Origin: Paraspadella gotoi
Taxonomy: Eukaryota > Chaetognatha
NCBI GenBank assembly: GCA_051294375.1
Contig: CM119263.1
Location: 16,893,777 to 16,957,776 of the forward strand
Length of the DNA: 64,000 nt
Direction: 5' to 3'
Part shown: piece by piece, positions 1-11,210 of the stretch
How the letters are laid out: every line of letters starts with the position of its first letter
Position numbering within the stretch: position 1 is the stretch's first letter
Made by a program: the position numbers and the translations under genes
The notes under the pieces: generated by a model
What the model was told of the DNA's origin: nothing
The model's input: the letters and a program-made list of their open reading frames with translations, nothing else
Database searches by the model: none

Positions 1-1247
1 CAAAAGAAAAGAAAAAACAAAAACAGAATTTTAGTAGAAAACTAAAATAAAACACAAGGGAAATAAAAACGAAAAAAACACGATAAAAAACACCTCACCC
101 CAGGGGTGATTTGATATATTTCCTTGAAGGAGAGAAACGCCTCTCTCGAACTTCTATCGTTGGTCTCGGCTGCGGCGAAATCTTCGTAGCGGTCGTCGTC
201 AACATCAAGGTCGACCACGCCGTCGTCGGCGCCGAATTCTTCCTTCACCAGACTCCAAGAGATGCTGGAGTGAGGGATGTGGGGATTGACAACAGCTCAC
301 AGCTGAGGGAGTAGAGGCGAGTGTCCTGTTCAATGACCTACGAATGTGATGATGTCAAGTTTGTGAATATAATAGAGGAGAGTAAGTAGGATAATGATTC
401 ACGACATTTACAATTATAAAATGTAAAATAAATTAATCAATAATTACTATATATTAAATAACAAACTAACAACACGAACAAAAACCTGTAGCTGCGGACA
501 GGCGAGTTTCGGCGCGAAGGTAACGTTGAGAGGGGGAAACGGCAAGCGGTCGAGACGTCGCTTTCGACATTGCCGACATTCTCGGACGCAGTATCATTCC
601 ATTTCGTTTCTCCTTTTTTCGGAATCCTTGGTCGTCGTCGTCGTCCTCATCGAAGGCGCACGACACGACTTGACGATCCTCTCGAGCGGTCGGCCTCAAA
701 GACAAGACGCTGAGGAGGGAGTCGCCCGTAGATTGAACGTCGACTCGCGCGTTGATCCCTGCTGTGGAGGAGAGAGCATTAGTACTACTTGGACTACTTG
801 GGACAAAAGAATACTGTTAATTAAGATGAGTCGTTCTTCTCTGTAAGTTGGCTGTAGTGAGTGAGGGTTTTAAAAAGTCGCCGTTCATCTCCTCTCTCTC
901 TCTCTCTCCTCTCTTCTCTCTCTCACTCTCTCTCTCTCCTTACCTCCACTTCATCCTCGTTCATCCTCCACACCATCCTCGGTCTCTTCCTTCCTCTCGT
1001 CTTCGTCTCGCAGTAAAACTTTACTCCTTTCCTTCCCGCAGCGTCGGAGGCGTTCCGGCGGGCGGCGTCAGTTCGGTCCTGCGTTCTCGGGAGGCGTGGC
1101 TGACATGTGGCAGCGCGGCGAGGACGCGACGCTTAGCGTAATAACCTGAAGGGTGCGAACGACGACATCGTCAAAACGAAACAAAAGATAAAAAGACAAG
1201 AACTGTTATCAAACAACTTGACCGACAATAAACAGGAAGACCAAATA

Positions 1248-1311
<64 letters not shown>

Positions 1312-1880
1312 TGAGGATCTCGAGCGACGCATTTGTAAGCGCCGGCGTCGTCGAAATCGGCGCCGCGAATAACCAAAACATAGACGGCGCCCTCGTTCGA
1401 TGCAGCTTCTGCGTCGTTTTTGTCATCGTTCAGAATGACTCTGTATTTTCGGGAGTCGACGCTCGAATCGTAGAGCTCCGAGCGAAGGAAATCATTTTGT
1501 CATCTGGGGTAATTATATATACTATAATCATATTTAGCAACGCTTGGGATGGTGCATTCCTCCTCTGAGCCAATGTGATTGACGGTGGATGTGAGGCGGC
1601 TCGTGAGTAGTGAATATCACATTCTTTTCGTGCGTCACATCTCACAATCATTGCTAAATACAGTTCGCTATTATCGTGCGACGCATGCAGATCGGACGCA
1701 CTGAGTCAGCAAGCAACATGATGATTGGCTCTTGATATATAATTCACGTCAAAACTTCATTGGTACCTAAACTGCTTCCCTTTCAGGTTTTCAATTAAGC
1801 ATTAAGTATCTAACATTTCCCTCGAGCTATTACATCTAAGTTGATGCGATAATCCTTTCTTTTTCGTTGTTTATTGATAT
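1..1880. other. No gene recognised; simple repeats
   Basis: Mixed A-rich and GC-richer sequence. CT-rich runs lie at about 892-937 and a near-pure (CT)n at 1251-1307. Open frames here are short, overlap on both strands and show no family motif. Confidence 0.6.
1251..1307 (+). repeat. (CT)n microsatellite
   Basis: An uninterrupted dinucleotide run of about 28 units. It produces poly-Leu-Ser or poly-Arg-Glu frames that are not genes. Confidence 0.97.
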
Positions 1881-1882
1881 TA

Positions 1883-2045
1883 GAGAAAGCAAAGCATTTT
1901 GAATTGTAACAACGATTTTAATTAATAGTTGGACATGTTTCGGCTTGTTTATTTCAAGCTTCATCAGCACTTGAAATAAACAAGCCGAAACATATCCAAC
2001 TATAATTAAAATCGTTGTTAAAATTCAAAATTCTTTGCTTTTCTC
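1883..2045 (-). mobile_element. Inverted repeat of Penelope-like-element type with hammerhead-like core
   Basis: Two 76-base arms (1883-1958 and 1970-2045) are inverted copies with a few mismatches around an 11-base loop. On the minus strand the loop and left arm carry CTGATGA, a 5-bp stem, and GAAAC. Penelope-like retroelements often carry hammerhead ribozymes in their terminal repeats, and inverted arrangements of these are common. No reverse transcriptase is visible nearby, so this would be a solo remnant. It could instead be an unrelated MITE. Confidence 0.5.
1931..1967 (-). ncRNA. Candidate (degenerate) hammerhead ribozyme
   Basis: Read on the minus strand: CTGATGA (1967-1961), then AGCTTG, a seven-base loop, CAAGC, C, GAAA (1941-1938 region) and CATGTCC. 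This is the order of the hammerhead core: C3-A9, stem II with five pairs, G12-A14. Stem III would be the self-complementary ACATGT, as in dimeric hammerheads, with cleavage after the C. Position 10.1 is A opposite C instead of a G-C pair and stem I is weak, so this copy may be inactive. Confidence 0.4.
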
Positions 2046-2249
2046 TTACATCTAAGTTAAAATAATAATAATACTTATGGAAAAGGTTTTTAAGACTCAT
2101 TTTTTGTTATTGATCACTTGCAGTTCCATGATTTTGTTTTATAATTATATAGGTGCAGCTTAAGATATATTCTAATAATTACTAACGATTTAATTAAAGA
2201 ATCTTTTCATTGCACATAAAAAACACCCTTAGTTAATCTTGTTAGGAGC

Positions 2250-2398
2250 AGCTGTACTTGCCCAACATATAGCAATACCTCTGATTCTGTTCCAGATGGC
2301 TGGCCTGTCGCTGGATAAGCATCGGAGAAACGCCGTCTCGCCGACTGTCACCATCATGTCCTCGGAAGTGCGCGGGTCTCCTCAAAAAGTATTTGTAT
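2250..2398 (+). CDS. Possible terminal exon of an unidentified plus-strand gene
   Basis: A GC-balanced island in AT-rich DNA. After TTGTTAG at about 2248 one plus frame is open to a TGA at 2398. It reads AAVLAQHIAIPLILFQMAG, then LSLDKHRRNAVSPTVTIMSS. An internal TTCCAG at about 2293 is another acceptor candidate. The minus strand is also open for 67 codons, so strand and frame are undecided. I do not recognise a family, and nothing upstream supports a gene. Confidence 0.2.
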
Positions 2399-2639
2399 GA
2401 ATCTATGTATGAATCGACTGTGACGGACATTTTGTCATTTTTCATATGTATTCAACGTTATATTTACATGTTTGCGACAAAATGGATAAAAGAATTGAAT
2501 ATAAGAAATCCAGTTTTTGGTTTTTTTTTTTTTTTTGTTTTCAGGATTTTTCAGGAAAACGTTAAAATTAGTTATGTATATGATAAATATCACAAATTAT
2601 GTGGATAAGGCCATAAATGGGTTGAAGACTACTATCTTA

Positions 2640-2830
2640 ACTCTATTCCCATCGGCACCATGGAACGGGTCGAGGGTGTGGAACGAGTTTTGACGGATTC
2701 CACGACCCCAAGGAGGTTTACGCCGACTGCACGGTTCCCGCAGAGTAGGGACCGGAATTGAAGCCGGTACCTAGTGATCATTAGCTGATGGCTTTACTCA
2801 ATAAGTCTCATTCTTATAGCGGGCTGAACT
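2640..2830 (+). other. GC-richer structured segment, unidentified
   Basis: A patch of higher GC in AT-rich surroundings, with short inverted pairs such as GTGGAA/TTCCAC and CCGG motifs. No open frame is convincing. It could be a transposon remnant, but I see no terminal repeat to show it. Confidence 0.25.
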
Positions 2831-3479
2831 TATATAAGTCCGACTACAATTATAAAAAAAAATTATTTATTATTATTATTATTTATTAAAGAGGTAGATA
2901 AAGTAAATTGAATTCGTTTTAATTTCTTCATCACGACACTTGGGCATTGAAACACTTTGACCTCGGTCCGCATGCGCAGGTTGAAAATAAAATTACATGT
3001 GTGTGCGAATTTTACGATAGTTCGTGGAACTACCTAACTACGCTGCATAGATTTATGATAACGGTGAAAGAAAGCATAAAAATTATATTTAATTATCACC
3101 TGGCGATCGAAAGCTGATGAGACGAAAATTTGGGTGAAGGAGATGAAAATGAAATTCGATGGATTAAAAACCATTTTTTTAAATTTTTACAATTGTTTAA
3201 AGATTTTCATCAAGAACCTGGCAAAATATAACGATTCAGAGAGAAAATTCGTCTAATCAAAGTAAAATTAATTAGGAAGTTGAGGTACCGATTATAAATT
3301 GAACACCATATGCATTTTTTTGTTTGCTACGTTTCTAAAACGTACCGCAATCAATTTTTTTTTTTGCGCCTAAGTTTCCCGGAGAGACGAATACACATCC
3401 GACTGACCGGAAACGAGCGGAAATGACGCCACAGAAAAAAAAAAAGAAAGAAAGAAAGAAAAAAAAACGCGCGCTGAAG

Positions 3480-4110
3480 GAAATTATATAGTGAACCCTC
3501 GGTGTCCGGCGCAACTGCGCGCCTGGCGAGGGAAGGGGGTGGGTACCGAGGAAGAGGCGGTCAGAGAGATGAGGGCGTGAAGGTGAGTGGCGGGAAATAA
3601 TTGTGAAATGTTGAGGAATGTCTCGAGAGAGTGAAATGCGAAGGGGGCGGGGAGGGGGGGTCTGCGCTGGTGCGCGGTGGGGATTTGGTCATTCATGGAT
3701 TGGAACTTGGTGACGTCGGGTTGTCGAGTAAGGGGAGGACGTCTCCAGTTGGCGTATTGCGCGACAAAGCGGAAGAGACCAGCGCCATCTAGGGCGTGGA
3801 ATCGGACGCGGCTCGAACAGCAAAGCGAGCGGAAATCCGTCCGCGCTCGATCGTCAACCGCGACGACCCCGAAGGCGTCCGACGCTGCCCGGCGTTTTTC
3901 CCGACGCCGCCCGACGCCGCCCGTCCCGACCGCCGACATTCGGTGGCCCGCCGACGCCAGACCGCGGAAAGCGAGGACGGACTCTCCCGAGGAAATCGAG
4001 GGATTAAATGGTGGGATTGCGTCACTCAGTCGCGGGGGAACCGGGGTGAATTTCGGAGGGAGAGAGGGGCCCGGGGGCCAGGGGGGTGGAGTTAGGTGGT
4101 GTGTGTGAGT
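3480..4110. other. CpG-rich island, 3' of the channel gene
   Basis: A strongly CpG-rich stretch with CGACGCCGCC-type repeats near 3880-3950. All six frames are partly open, as expected from base composition. It might be a promoter or first exon of a neighbouring gene, but I see no TATA box, splice-supported exon or family motif. Confidence 0.35.
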
Positions 4111-4246
4111 ATAAGTTGCAGTTCGTTGGCGGAGATGGAAGAGCAAAAATCTCGCCTCTCGATGCGAAATCCGATGGAACTTTGTCGGGTAGAGTCGGAA
4201 TCAGGGATCTGGTCTCTCGCAAAAGCCACCGATTCTTTTGAAAAGT

Positions 4247-4248
<2 letters not shown>

Positions 4249-4331
<83 letters not shown>

Positions 4332-4350
4332 CGCTCTCTCTCTCTCTCTC
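4249..4350 (+). repeat. (CT)n microsatellite
   Basis: About 78 bases of pure CT followed by an interrupted tail. It borders the CpG-rich island. Confidence 0.97.
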
Positions 4351-4504
4351 GCTTCCTGTTTGTCCTACCCTCACCCTCCCACTCTATCACTCTCCTCTCT
4401 CTATCTTACTTATCTTTCGCGGATATACAAATATAGATGAGAAGACAAGGCGGGGTGCCTTTAATATTTGGGAGAAACTTTCCTAAATGAAGAGAAGTGG
4501 CCTT

Positions 4505-4514
4505 AGCACCCGTT

Positions 4515-4547
<33 letters not shown>

Positions 4548-4548
4548 G
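4505..4548 (+). repeat. (GTC)n trinucleotide repeat
   Basis: About eleven GTC units in tandem. Shorter GTC/GAC runs recur through the window (19.65, 27.17, 27.61, 41.29, 44.42 kb). Confidence 0.95.
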
Positions 4549-5005
4549 TCTCCTCGCGCATAACGCGAATATTTATTTTCTTTAGGTGACGAACGCTTTA
4601 TTTTAATTTCTGACGCTGTCATTTTGCGATTTTACTGTCTTCACAAACAATCAGAAAGCCTGTCTGAAATTTTTTTTACATTATTCCGGATCGGTTGCAA
4701 TGAGTGCAATGACTGTATAAGTGAACATACAGTGTACAATACCTCTTTTCACTCGTAATATCTTTTTCTTTTTTCTTTCTCATTCTCTAAAATTGAAATG
4801 GTTTATTGTTTTTAACGAAGGTTTCAAAACTGAATTTCCTTGGAATCCCAACTCTTCAGTCTTGACACCCCGAGCTGACCTTCTGTCAACTCAACTCGGC
4901 CTCAACTGGCCCAGTCTTGAAAATACAACCCTCGTCTTTCTAACTTTGACGTCGCCAATCAAAAATCGCTGAGACTCGCATATTCTCGTCCTTGCTGATA
5001 ATATC

Positions 5006-5009
5006 GAGA

Positions 5010-5088
<79 letters not shown>
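5006..5088 (+). repeat. (GA)n microsatellite
   Basis: GA dinucleotides with a single interruption near 5050. Between 5089 and 6630 I see only AT-rich DNA with G/C homopolymer patches near 5580 and 6490-6590, probably 3' flank or 3' UTR of the channel gene. Confidence 0.95.
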
Positions 5089-5091
<3 letters not shown>

Positions 5092-6630
5092 ATAATAAAT
5101 TGAAAAGAGTGAGTCGAGAATATAAAGAACTCCCATAGCTCCCTTTCTAGCTTTTTAAAAAAATATCTCCAGTACAGAAATGTTTTACAAAATGCTTCTC
5201 TGTCTTGGGCTTTTATTTTTGGAGTCTTCGCAAGAAATAAGCACTGTATTCAATTTATTTTTGAATACAAATCTATTACGAAAATAAAAACAAGATTTTA
5301 TATAGATTGGTTTATTAGATAATTTGATTGCTTAATTGTCTATATCTTTATTTAGGTAATGAATGTTGAGAGATGTCAATCATGGATCATACATAAATTG
5401 CTACTGTAACTGAGTTCAGTATAGTTTAGCTTTAAAGATCACCATGTGATTACTCTTATTCTCAAACCGTATTTCGTCCCACATTTGGATATGATTGAAT
5501 TTTTCCACGTTTAAGATTTGAGAGTGAGAGAGATCGAAAAAAAATCTCTGGACCACACTGCGGCCCTAAGAGTCGGAGGGTGGGGAGTGGGGCGAGGCGG
5601 GGGAAGGGAAGGGGAGAAGGGAAGGGGAGGGATACACAAAAATACGATGAAAACATCCTAATTTTCGGTCATGCAAGAATTTTTTTCTTTTTCTTTTTTA
5701 ATCAAAATAAAAACACGAAAAGGACGGTGTCATTTCACTACCAAATTACAATTTAAAATTGAGAACTCAGTTTTATGCAAATCAGTTTTATTGGCTACGT
5801 GAAAAGATTAAGATTAATGAATAATAGTGAAATAACAGCGACGCAAAATTTTACCCAAAAATTGGACATAACGAATTAGACCAAAAACGCGACTGCTTCA
5901 ACTAAATAGTTAAATAATCTAAAAGAATCGATTGAATGTTTATAACCAAGTTTGTTTCGCTTCTATTGAAAATAAAACGACAGATAATGCCCGTGGGATA
6001 TGATATAAAATTATAATAACAACCAAAAAGAACTAATTCATGATAGAAAAAAAACATTTGGAATTTTTATAACGTATGGCGCCACGTCTTCGACCTGGTT
6101 CGAGGAAAATTAAAACTTAATAGATTGAAAAACAAGAAGCAAAAACAAAACAAAAACACCCTCCCAAACCACAAAAATTAATAAAAAGAATGGCAGCCAT
6201 TTAAAAAAAAATGAAAAATGATCTAATGGCAGAGTCTAAATTTGTTCCGTCCCACACACTCCTTCTGGTTCAAAAAGAAAACAAAGGATTTTTAGTCACC
6301 GACCATTATTTTTTTGAAACTATTTGATAAACATTACAAATCATACGGTTTTTTGTTTTTCAATTTTTCAATACTCAAAAGACTTAAATAATAAATAGTA
6401 AATAGTATATAACAAAACAGTTTCCACGCGACTATAAAGAAAAAAAAATCCAAATTTTTCCCACGAACCAGACACGAGAGGAGTTCGCCCCCCCCCAGGA
6501 TATCGCCCCCTGCCCACCCTCCCCTTTATAAAAAAAAAGAGAGGAAAACCCTTCTTCCCCCACCCCCACGCGTCCCCTTGGGGGAGGGGAACAACAAACC
6601 GAAAGATTTGGGGGGCAGGGAAAAATGTCG

Positions 6631-6806
6631 TTATGTGATATTGGGTGCAACGGGCGTCGCTTGGACTTGATAAAGGTAACAATAGGTGGAAAAGAAGAGA
6701 ACGTTGAAGGCGACGAACGAAAGAAGAAACGCGGCGCGGCTCAAACGATCGATGCTCTTGGCGTAGTTGCGGATGCGGATGTTCAAAACGTTTCGCCCGT
6801 CGTCGG
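6631..6806 (-). CDS. Cys-loop channel terminal exon: M4 and stop
   Basis: The exon starts after CCCTAG, whose pyrimidine tract is a roughly 100-base (CT)n microsatellite. It encodes RIRNYAKSIDRLSRAAF and M4 (FLLSFVAFNVLFFSTYCYLY), matching the family's ID..SR..FP..F..FN pattern, although the usual Pro is Leu. A 13-residue extracellular tail ends at a TAA at 6633-6631. The first two bases complete a codon, so the previous exon should end after one base; the exon at 7281 does not. Confidence 0.9.
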
Positions 6807-6812
6807 CTAGGG

Positions 6813-6839
6813 GAGAGAGAGAGAGAGAGAGAGAGAAGA

Positions 6840-6910
<71 letters not shown>
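6813..6910 (+). repeat. (GA)n microsatellite serving as the M4-exon pyrimidine tract
   Basis: GA dinucleotides with a few deletions. On the minus strand this is (CT)n ending four bases before the CTAG acceptor of the M4 exon, so the microsatellite supplies the polypyrimidine tract. Confidence 0.9.
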
Positions 6911-6913
<3 letters not shown>

Positions 6914-7084
6914 TAATTAGTTGTTTTTTTTATCGTTCTCGTTCGCTCGTGATTTTTCGCAATTACAGATGGCCATACGTATACGTTTTTTTTTTTCCAA
7001 GGATTTATTACCCGTTCGAAGGAAAAGAAAACAATGAGTAAAACGGGGAGTGTTAATCGGCCGAGATTAATTTGAGCCGATGAG

Positions 7085-7265
7085 CGGATGGACGGATGGA
7101 CAGACGGATGGGCAAACAGGACGGCGAAACAGATAGATCGCGTGACTGACGGACAGACGCAAAGACAAACGGATGTGAGGACTACGACAAACGAGCGCAC
7201 GGACGGACCCAGGAACAAACGGACGGAAGGACTGACAAATAGACTGACGACCAGACTGACGAACG
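7085..7265 (+). repeat. Degenerate GGAC(A/G) short tandem repeat in intron
   Basis: About 180 bases of imperfect GGACGGAT/GACAGACG tandem units between the last loop exon and the M4 exon. It occupies the interval in which a missing linking exon would have to lie. Confidence 0.8.
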
Positions 7266-7280
7266 GACGATGTAACTCAC

Positions 7281-7394
7281 TTGAAAGGTGACGTCAAAGA
7301 CATCGACTCGTCGAAAGAGACGAGGATAAGGTAGCGATCTTTGGATGACGCGCAATGCCTCACAACCCGCGCTACACAAGTCCACGACGCAGAA
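7281..7394 (-). CDS. Cys-loop channel exon: cytoplasmic M3-M4 loop, part 2 (Cys-rich)
   Basis: It follows TTTTCAG with a good pyrimidine tract and ends at GTGAGT; 38 codons in phase 0. It begins FCVVDLCSAGCEALRVIQ and continues with an Arg-rich LPYPRLFRRVDVFDV. Three cysteines here plus two in the preceding exon are unusual for this loop. Leaving in phase 0, it does not fit the frame of the M4 exon, which needs one base more. Another small exon, a one-base error or alternative splicing would account for that. Confidence 0.7.
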
Positions 7395-7466
7395 CTGAAA
7401 AGAAGAGAGAGAATTTTTAATTGTAGGTCAACACTCAACAGTTCCAAGATTGAGCGCTACACTTAC

Positions 7467-7538
7467 CGATTGATCAGCTGATAAAAAAGTATGAATATCA
7501 CAAGCAGCGGTCATGTCGTTCAAACAAACTTCCATAAC
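7467..7538 (-). CDS. Cys-loop channel exon: cytoplasmic M3-M4 loop, part 1
   Basis: A 72-base, in-phase exon (24 codons) between CCGCAG and GTAAGTG. It reads VMEVCLNDMTAACDIHTF and LSADQS. Its position between the M3 and M4 exons and the continuous phase make it cytoplasmic loop. The loop is not conserved in the family, so identity rests on context and splice signals alone. Confidence 0.75.
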
Positions 7539-7620
7539 CTGCGGAATAAAACGAAAGATTGGTTAGACATCATTTTTAATCAATTTTACAATTCCATTCT
7601 ACTATAAACTTTTTACTCAC

Positions 7621-7780
7621 CATCTTTTTAAACTCTAACAATTGCTCATACCGCCGGGCAAGAACAGTGACGATCGCGAACTCAACCAAAGAAGAAAACA
7701 CGAATACGAGGCACGTAATCATCCAAATGTCCATAGCTTTAACGTAGGATACACGGGGAAGGGAGGCTCTGATAACGGCA
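7621..7780 (-). CDS. Cys-loop channel exon: M2-M3 linker and M3
   Basis: One base completes Ser, then [19 protein letters not shown], the highly conserved M2-M3 coupling linker. M3 follows ([18 protein letters not shown]) and then [14 protein letters not shown], the start of the cytoplasmic loop. The Arg-Ala-Ser-Leu-Pro linker and ValSerTyrValLysAla are typical of glycine-receptor-like subunits. Donor GTGAGT in phase 0. The 5' intron is about 4.3 kb; the next exon is only 82 bases away. Confidence 0.96.
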
Positions 7781-9410
7781 CTGTGAACGAAAAGGGGGGG
7801 GCGGGTGAAGGAGAGAAGGAATTAGTGAAATTTATTCGGAGACATAAATTTAAAAATATTTCGAAAATAAGTTAGAATAGATTAATTATGCCACTGTAAT
7901 TTTTAAAGAAGGTAAATTTGAGTTCATAGTGACAGCTTGGTGATTCGCCAAACGCCGTCTTTATCTTTCTTCCCTCACTCGTCAGAGTCTCTGCCACTGA
8001 GCGACACTCCTATGTGAAGCGAATTAGGTCAAGTTTCAACCATCCTCGAACTCGCCATTTAAACATTCGCTTTTTTTTTTCTCCCTTTGCGGCTTCGCTC
8101 AATTAAACTGAGATTGTCCCTCATTTAAAACAATGAGATTTAAAATGAACGGCGCGAAGATGAAGAGCAGAACGGTTCACTCAAGCGGCTCCTTTCGCCA
8201 ACTCCGACGCCACCATTCGACCCATCCCCCTCTCCACGGCCCATCCCACTTCCCTCCCCCCAAAATCCCTTTTCCTCGACCGTTCGTTATGCGGTCCATG
8301 CCGCCATGCCGCCATGCCGCCATGCCTTTTTTTCCCTTTCTTTCTGGCAGATTCTACGTCGGGAAGAGATTTATCGCGGCGCTAAAAAGATTTTCTCGCG
8401 ATGAGAAAACGAGCGACGCGAAATTGAGCGTTTTTTTTCTTTTTTCTTTCTTTTTTTGTTGGACGATCGCGCGGGACCGTGTCGGTGCCGTCTCAGGCCA
8501 AAGGGGAGAAAAAAGCCAACTCGTCAAAGGGCCGAAAGGTAATTGACGAAGACGACTGAGATGATGACAGGGTTAACCAAAATGACAAGGACGAAAAAAA
8601 TCCCCAAATTGTTAACGATGTTGCCCAAAAACAAAAATTAAAACTAAAAAACTTTTGATTGGGAAAAAAAAGGACGACCACGACTACAAAAACGTAGAAT
8701 AAAATGAAGATGGCGCCTTTGAGCGCTGTGGCCGAATTTGGGGAAAAAAAAAAGCGTGGGCGACGCCTGAGAGGACGAAGGGTTGAATAGGTAAGTGAAT
8801 TGTGTAGAAAGGTAGGTGTTCATTGTCTGAAGAGGATGCGTAGTGACTGAAGGAGAGAGAGAAAAGAGAAGAGAAAAAAGAAAAGGAAAACTAGTTTGTT
8901 AGAGAAAATAAAGAGGAGAGAAAATTGAAAAGAAAAAAAGACAATATGTAGTTTTTCAGAGTATTCTTTCTGCCAAGATTTGTAATTTTAAATTAAATGT
9001 TTTTTTGTCTTTGCTTGCCATAATTTATAACATAAGAAAAATAAAGAAAATTGTTTCATAAGTTAATTTATTTTGACTTTCTCAATAATTAAACGCACTA
9101 AACAATTTTCTTCATTTTACTTACTGCAAGCAAAAACCAAAAAATCATTTAATTTAAAAGTAAAGAGAAGTTAGCCGAAAAGAGAGGATAGGACGGTACG
9201 AGAGAAAGAAAGATGGGTAAAAAAGAAAAGAATCAGTACATAAAAAGAAGTAGTTTAAGAATATAAGAGAGAACCCGAGAGAGGGAGAGGGAGAGAAGTA
9301 AAAAGAAGAACAGTTTCCATCAAAACCGTCGAGCCTCGAGGGTCGAGAATGTAGGGTGTGGATGATTGGGTAACGACGTCGACTTTCAGGAGATGATTAA
9401 AGCTGATAAG

Positions 9411-9417
9411 AGAGAGA

Positions 9418-9458
<41 letters not shown>
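9411..9458 (+). repeat. (GA)n microsatellite
   Basis: Dinucleotide run in the M2/M3 intron, about 100 bases from the N run. Confidence 0.95.
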
Positions 9459-9459
<1 letters not shown>

Positions 9460-9554
9460 AAGGCGAGAAGGAAAGAGGATAAAAATGAAAAAGAGTGAGA
9501 TAAAGAGAGAGGGGACAGAGAGTGCAACTATACAGTTTCTGAATTTAAGCATCG

Positions 9555-9579
9555 NNNNNNNNNNNNNNNNNNNNNNNNN
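9555..9579. other. Assembly gap, 25 N
   Basis: Exactly 25 N, the same size as four other gaps in the window, so a placeholder and not a measured length. Confidence 0.99.
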
Positions 9580-10540
9580 ATTAAGAGCAATTCGTCTTGA
9601 TTAAATTGCTTACAATTTTTGCAATAATTTTTTTGCTTCTTTTTTATCGCAGCCTTGACCGGCGGGAAGCCGGGTTCAGGCTCTATAATTTTAGTTCGTG
9701 CTTCTTTGTTGACGTCGTCGTCGTCGTGGTCCCACGCTGTGTTCATATTATAAAACTACTACGCTTTTTAATAGGGTTTGGCTGTGACTATTACCGTTTT
9801 TTTTAAAATAAAAATTATTTATGAGATTATATGATAAAGTTTTTAGACCAAAAGTGTGCATCTTATGTGTAAGGTTAAAAATTATTAGATACTGCTTTTC
9901 ATCTTGAAAAGTAGGCTGTGATGATTGTTTCATATTACATATGGATTACAGTATTTTGTTCTGAGAGTTTCCACTCAGCAATATTGATTTACTGAGCAAT
10001 ATGCCAAATAGATATATGTACTATATATAAGCTGATAGTATTAATAGAAATGCCTTAAGCTAATTTAGCAGTATGTGCAGTATATAATATTGAAGATGAA
10101 ATTCAAAACATTTTTTAAAAATTTTCTAAAGAAAAAATGCGGAACTCAAAGTGAGTTTTTTTAATGAGAAGCTATATCTTAAATAATACAAATAAAAAAT
10201 ACAAATCTTTTACAAGCCTCCGAGATTGAAAAAATGAAAAAGTTTCATTGTAAACCATTGTAACATTTTTTGGCCCTTTCTTTATTATTTTTAATTATAT
10301 ATATTTTTTTTTAGTGCTCTGCCTAATTTTGAATCGTTTAAAACGACCGTTCAGTTTCTCTCTTGTCTCTCTTTGTGTGCGATCTCTTGCGTGATCGTAT
10401 CTGTATTTTGAAAAATTTACCTGATTATTTTTTTCTTTCTAAACTAAACATATATATTTGATCAGCGCGCTGCCTTTCTGGAATGCCGTTTTAAAAAAAA
10501 ACGCAGTTCAGCTTCTCTCATCTCTCTCCCTCCGTCTCCC

Positions 10541-10604
10541 TCCGTCTCTCTCTCTCTCTCTCTCTCTCTCTACTCTCTCTCTCTTTCCTCTCTCTCTCTC
10601 TCTA
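10541..10604 (+). repeat. (CT)n microsatellite, interrupted
   Basis: CT dinucleotides with two short breaks, in the M2/M3 intron. Confidence 0.9.
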
Positions 10605-11121
10605 CTCTTTTTTTTTTACAAAAAAAATTATTCACTTTGTTTTACCACCGTTTTTTGAAATAATGTCTTATTATTTCTTGTCCTTATCTAAAAAACTTTT
10701 ATTATCGCCATTTATGTCGCGCTTCTTTCCTCAATACAGAAATCCCAATTTTACATCTGAGATTTTCGTGGGATTTTTTTGAATCAAAATGTGAAGAATA
10801 AACTAAACATATCAACGCTGGATGCGTGGCCGTGTCGGGGCAACGAGTAAAACAATTGTCGAAGGAGCATGAAACTAATAACGCACTTATAAAAACAACT
10901 GGATCCAGATCACGCCAATAAACACTCTTTTTTACTCTTGTTCGCCTCGGAAAATAAGCTAAATTTTGAATGAGGTTAGAACAGGCGCCATGAAAGAAAA
11001 AGGGGAGAGGAAACAAGAGAGAAAGAAAAAGAGAAAAAAGAGAGGCCAAACCGCAGTTTCGGAATTGCAGCATTGTCTGATTAAATTCTAAGTCTTGTTC
11101 GCTATGCAAGCAAATTTGGGT

Positions 11122-11123
<2 letters not shown>

Positions 11124-11172
<49 letters not shown>

Positions 11173-11210
11173 GAGACGAGAAGAGAGAGAGAGAGAGCGA
11201 GAGAGAGAAA
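11124..11210 (+). repeat. (GA)n microsatellite, interrupted
   Basis: GA run followed by GAAA units. Neighbouring A-rich DNA yields a Lys-rich open frame that I do not call a gene. Confidence 0.92.

Noticed and set aside
3108-3132. CTGATGAGACGAAA resembling a hammerhead core
   Set aside because: Only three bases separate CTGATGA from GAAA, so no stem II can form.
3484-4146. 220-codon minus frame over the CpG island
   Set aside because: All frames are partly open because of base composition; the peptide is Pro/Arg-rich with no domain.
8530-8640. Hydrophobic minus frame (NLGIFFVLVILVNPVIISVV) resembling a membrane helix
   Set aside because: It is the complement of A-rich and GAC/GAT-rich DNA, short, bounded by stops, and phase shows no channel exon is missing in this intron.
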